NCBI GenBank assembly: GCA_023382535.1 | Contig: JAHDWA010000179.1 | Location: 1-6,401, forward strand | Length of the DNA: 6,401 nucleotides | Direction: 5' to 3' | Source: Anaerolineae bacterium | GTDB taxonomy: Bacteria > Chloroflexota > Anaerolineae > 4572-78 > J111 | In this document: piece after piece, positions 6,020 to 6,401 of the stretch | Position numbering within the stretch: position 1 is the first letter of the stretch | How the letters are laid out: the number at the start of each line of letters is the position of its first letter | Notes under the pieces: model-generated | Told to the model about the DNA's origin: nothing | The model's input: the letters and a program-made list of their open reading frames with translations, nothing else | Databases searched by the model: none | Program-made: the position numbers and the translations under genes

Positions 6020-6047
6020 CATTGACAATTGAACCCTGACTATTATC
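6020..6047 (+). repeat. Decayed AATTGAC heptad array, four units
   Basis: From 6020 the heptads read CATTGAC, AATTGAA, CCCTGAC, TATTATC. The first two clearly belong to the same family as 69-110 in the same orientation, and the rest are degraded. It fills the gap between the inverted repeat (ends 6016) and the stop codon of the minus-strand gene. Confidence 0.55.
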
Positions 6048-6355
6048 TACACTTTTACCCACAGATACAATTTATGACCCTCTTCCACAGCTTCCCAGCG
6101 TATCGCTAAAATATCAAGCTCACCCCGCGAACCCTCGCCGGTAGGAAAATCGAGGCGGGCGGGACGGCCTTCACCCCAGGCATGCTGGCAGCGCTCGACC
6201 AGTTTTGGGCCGTTAAAAGCACGCATCTCGCACATCGCTACATTGCTGCTATCCGATCCTTCCAGAACGCTCAACGGCCACCCATTGTCCACATCCCGAA
6301 ATTCGGGCGGGGGGCCTTCGACAATGGTAATATAAGCGGGCTTCTGTTGCTCCAT
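6047..6355 (-). CDS. Conserved-looking hypothetical protein, 102 residues
   Basis: I do not recognise this protein. It is small and mixed in character: residues 1-12 look like a beta strand (PAYITIVEG), followed by a proline-rich PPPEF, a central CEMRAFNGPKLVERCQHAWGEG that looks helical, a charged LDFPTGEGSRGELDIL, and a final strand HKLYLWVKV. There is no signal peptide or membrane segment. It has two cysteines (CEM and RCQ, 14 residues apart) but no metal motif. I chose ATG at 6355 because AGGTGA lies seven bases upstream. A longer reading from a TTG at 6385 adds ten residues but has no such support. It is convergent with the leuS operon and seems to be terminated by the inverted repeat 5969-6016. 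The composition is protein-like, and antisense reading frames across it are shorter. Confidence 0.7.
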   Translation of the reverse strand: MEQQKPAYITIVEGPPPEFRDVDNGWPLSVLEGSDSSNVAMCEMRAFNGPKLVERCQHAWGEGRPARLDFPTGEGSRGELDILAIRWEAVEEGHKLYLWVKV

Positions 6356-6383
6356 GTATCTGTCACCTATCAGGGATGTTGTC

Positions 6384-6400
6384 AACTTTAAGGTAAAGTT
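6384..6400. promoter_or_regulatory. Perfect dyad upstream of the minus-strand gene, possible operator
   Basis: AACTTTA (6384-6390) and TAAAGTT (6394-6400) form a perfect seven-base inverted repeat with a 3-base centre, about 29 bases upstream of the ATG at 6355. On the minus strand its proximal edge overlaps TTGACA (6380-6385), a consensus -35 hexamer, but the -10 box would then fall onto the start codon, so a promoter there is doubtful. The site could bind a dimeric repressor or form a small RNA hairpin. It touches the window edge. Confidence 0.4.
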
Positions 6401-6401
6401 T

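Noticed and set aside
6047..6385. Longer version of the last gene from TTG at 6385
   Set aside because: The TTG has no visible binding site, while the ATG at 6355 has AGGTGA at an ideal distance. The extra ten residues also overlap likely regulatory DNA.
6182..6391. Plus-strand frame of 69 codons overlapping the last minus-strand gene
   Set aside because: No ribosome binding site and no recognisable content. The minus-strand frame has a well-spaced AGGTGA site and a terminator behind it.

Overview
The window comes from a bacterial chromosome with GC-rich, CTG-preferring genes separated by short, AT-rich or pyrimidine-rich spacers. Shine-Dalgarno sites are clear in front of several genes. No taxonomic marker is decisive. 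The LeuRS type (no E. coli-like leucine-specific insert before KMSKS, two Cys4 clusters) and the degenerate heptad repeats in the spacers make Chloroflexota (Anaerolineae-like) my best guess, with modest confidence.

Layout. Positions 1-62 are the 3' part of a tRNA-Ala(GGC), followed by a heptad repeat array and an intrinsic terminator (117-151). A second, pyrimidine heptad array and a promoter precede ilvE (278-1204, branched-chain aminotransferase). A DinB-like four-helix protein gene (1206-1649) starts one base after the ilvE stop. The 339-base spacer 1650-1988 is not empty. It holds an extended -10 promoter, a 36-codon leucine-rich leader peptide with its own ribosome binding site (1742-1852), a strong GGAA-loop terminator with a competing antiterminator pairing, and a seven-unit heptad array. 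Then come leuS (1989-4550), a histidine-phosphatase-family gene (4550-5242) and a soluble, sensor-less HisKA_3-type histidine kinase (5239-5946), joined by overlapping stop and start codons. A long inverted repeat (5969-6016) ends the operon and fits best as the terminator of the convergent gene at 6047-6355, a 102-residue protein of unknown function. A 17-bp dyad lies upstream of that gene at the window edge.

How the parts work together. IlvE makes leucine, isoleucine and valine from their 2-oxoacids, and LeuRS loads leucine onto tRNA. The leader region before leuS reads as a ribosome-mediated attenuator. Scarce charged tRNA-Leu would stall the ribosome on TTA/TTG/CTT codons and leave 1823-1830 free to pair with 1881-1888, which prevents the terminator and lets leuS and the two genes behind it be transcribed. 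This is the most interesting element in the window. It brings an orphan signalling kinase and a phosphatase under apparent leucine control. The second unusual layer is the degenerate 7-bp tandem repeat family, found in both orientations, each array lying next to a terminator hairpin.
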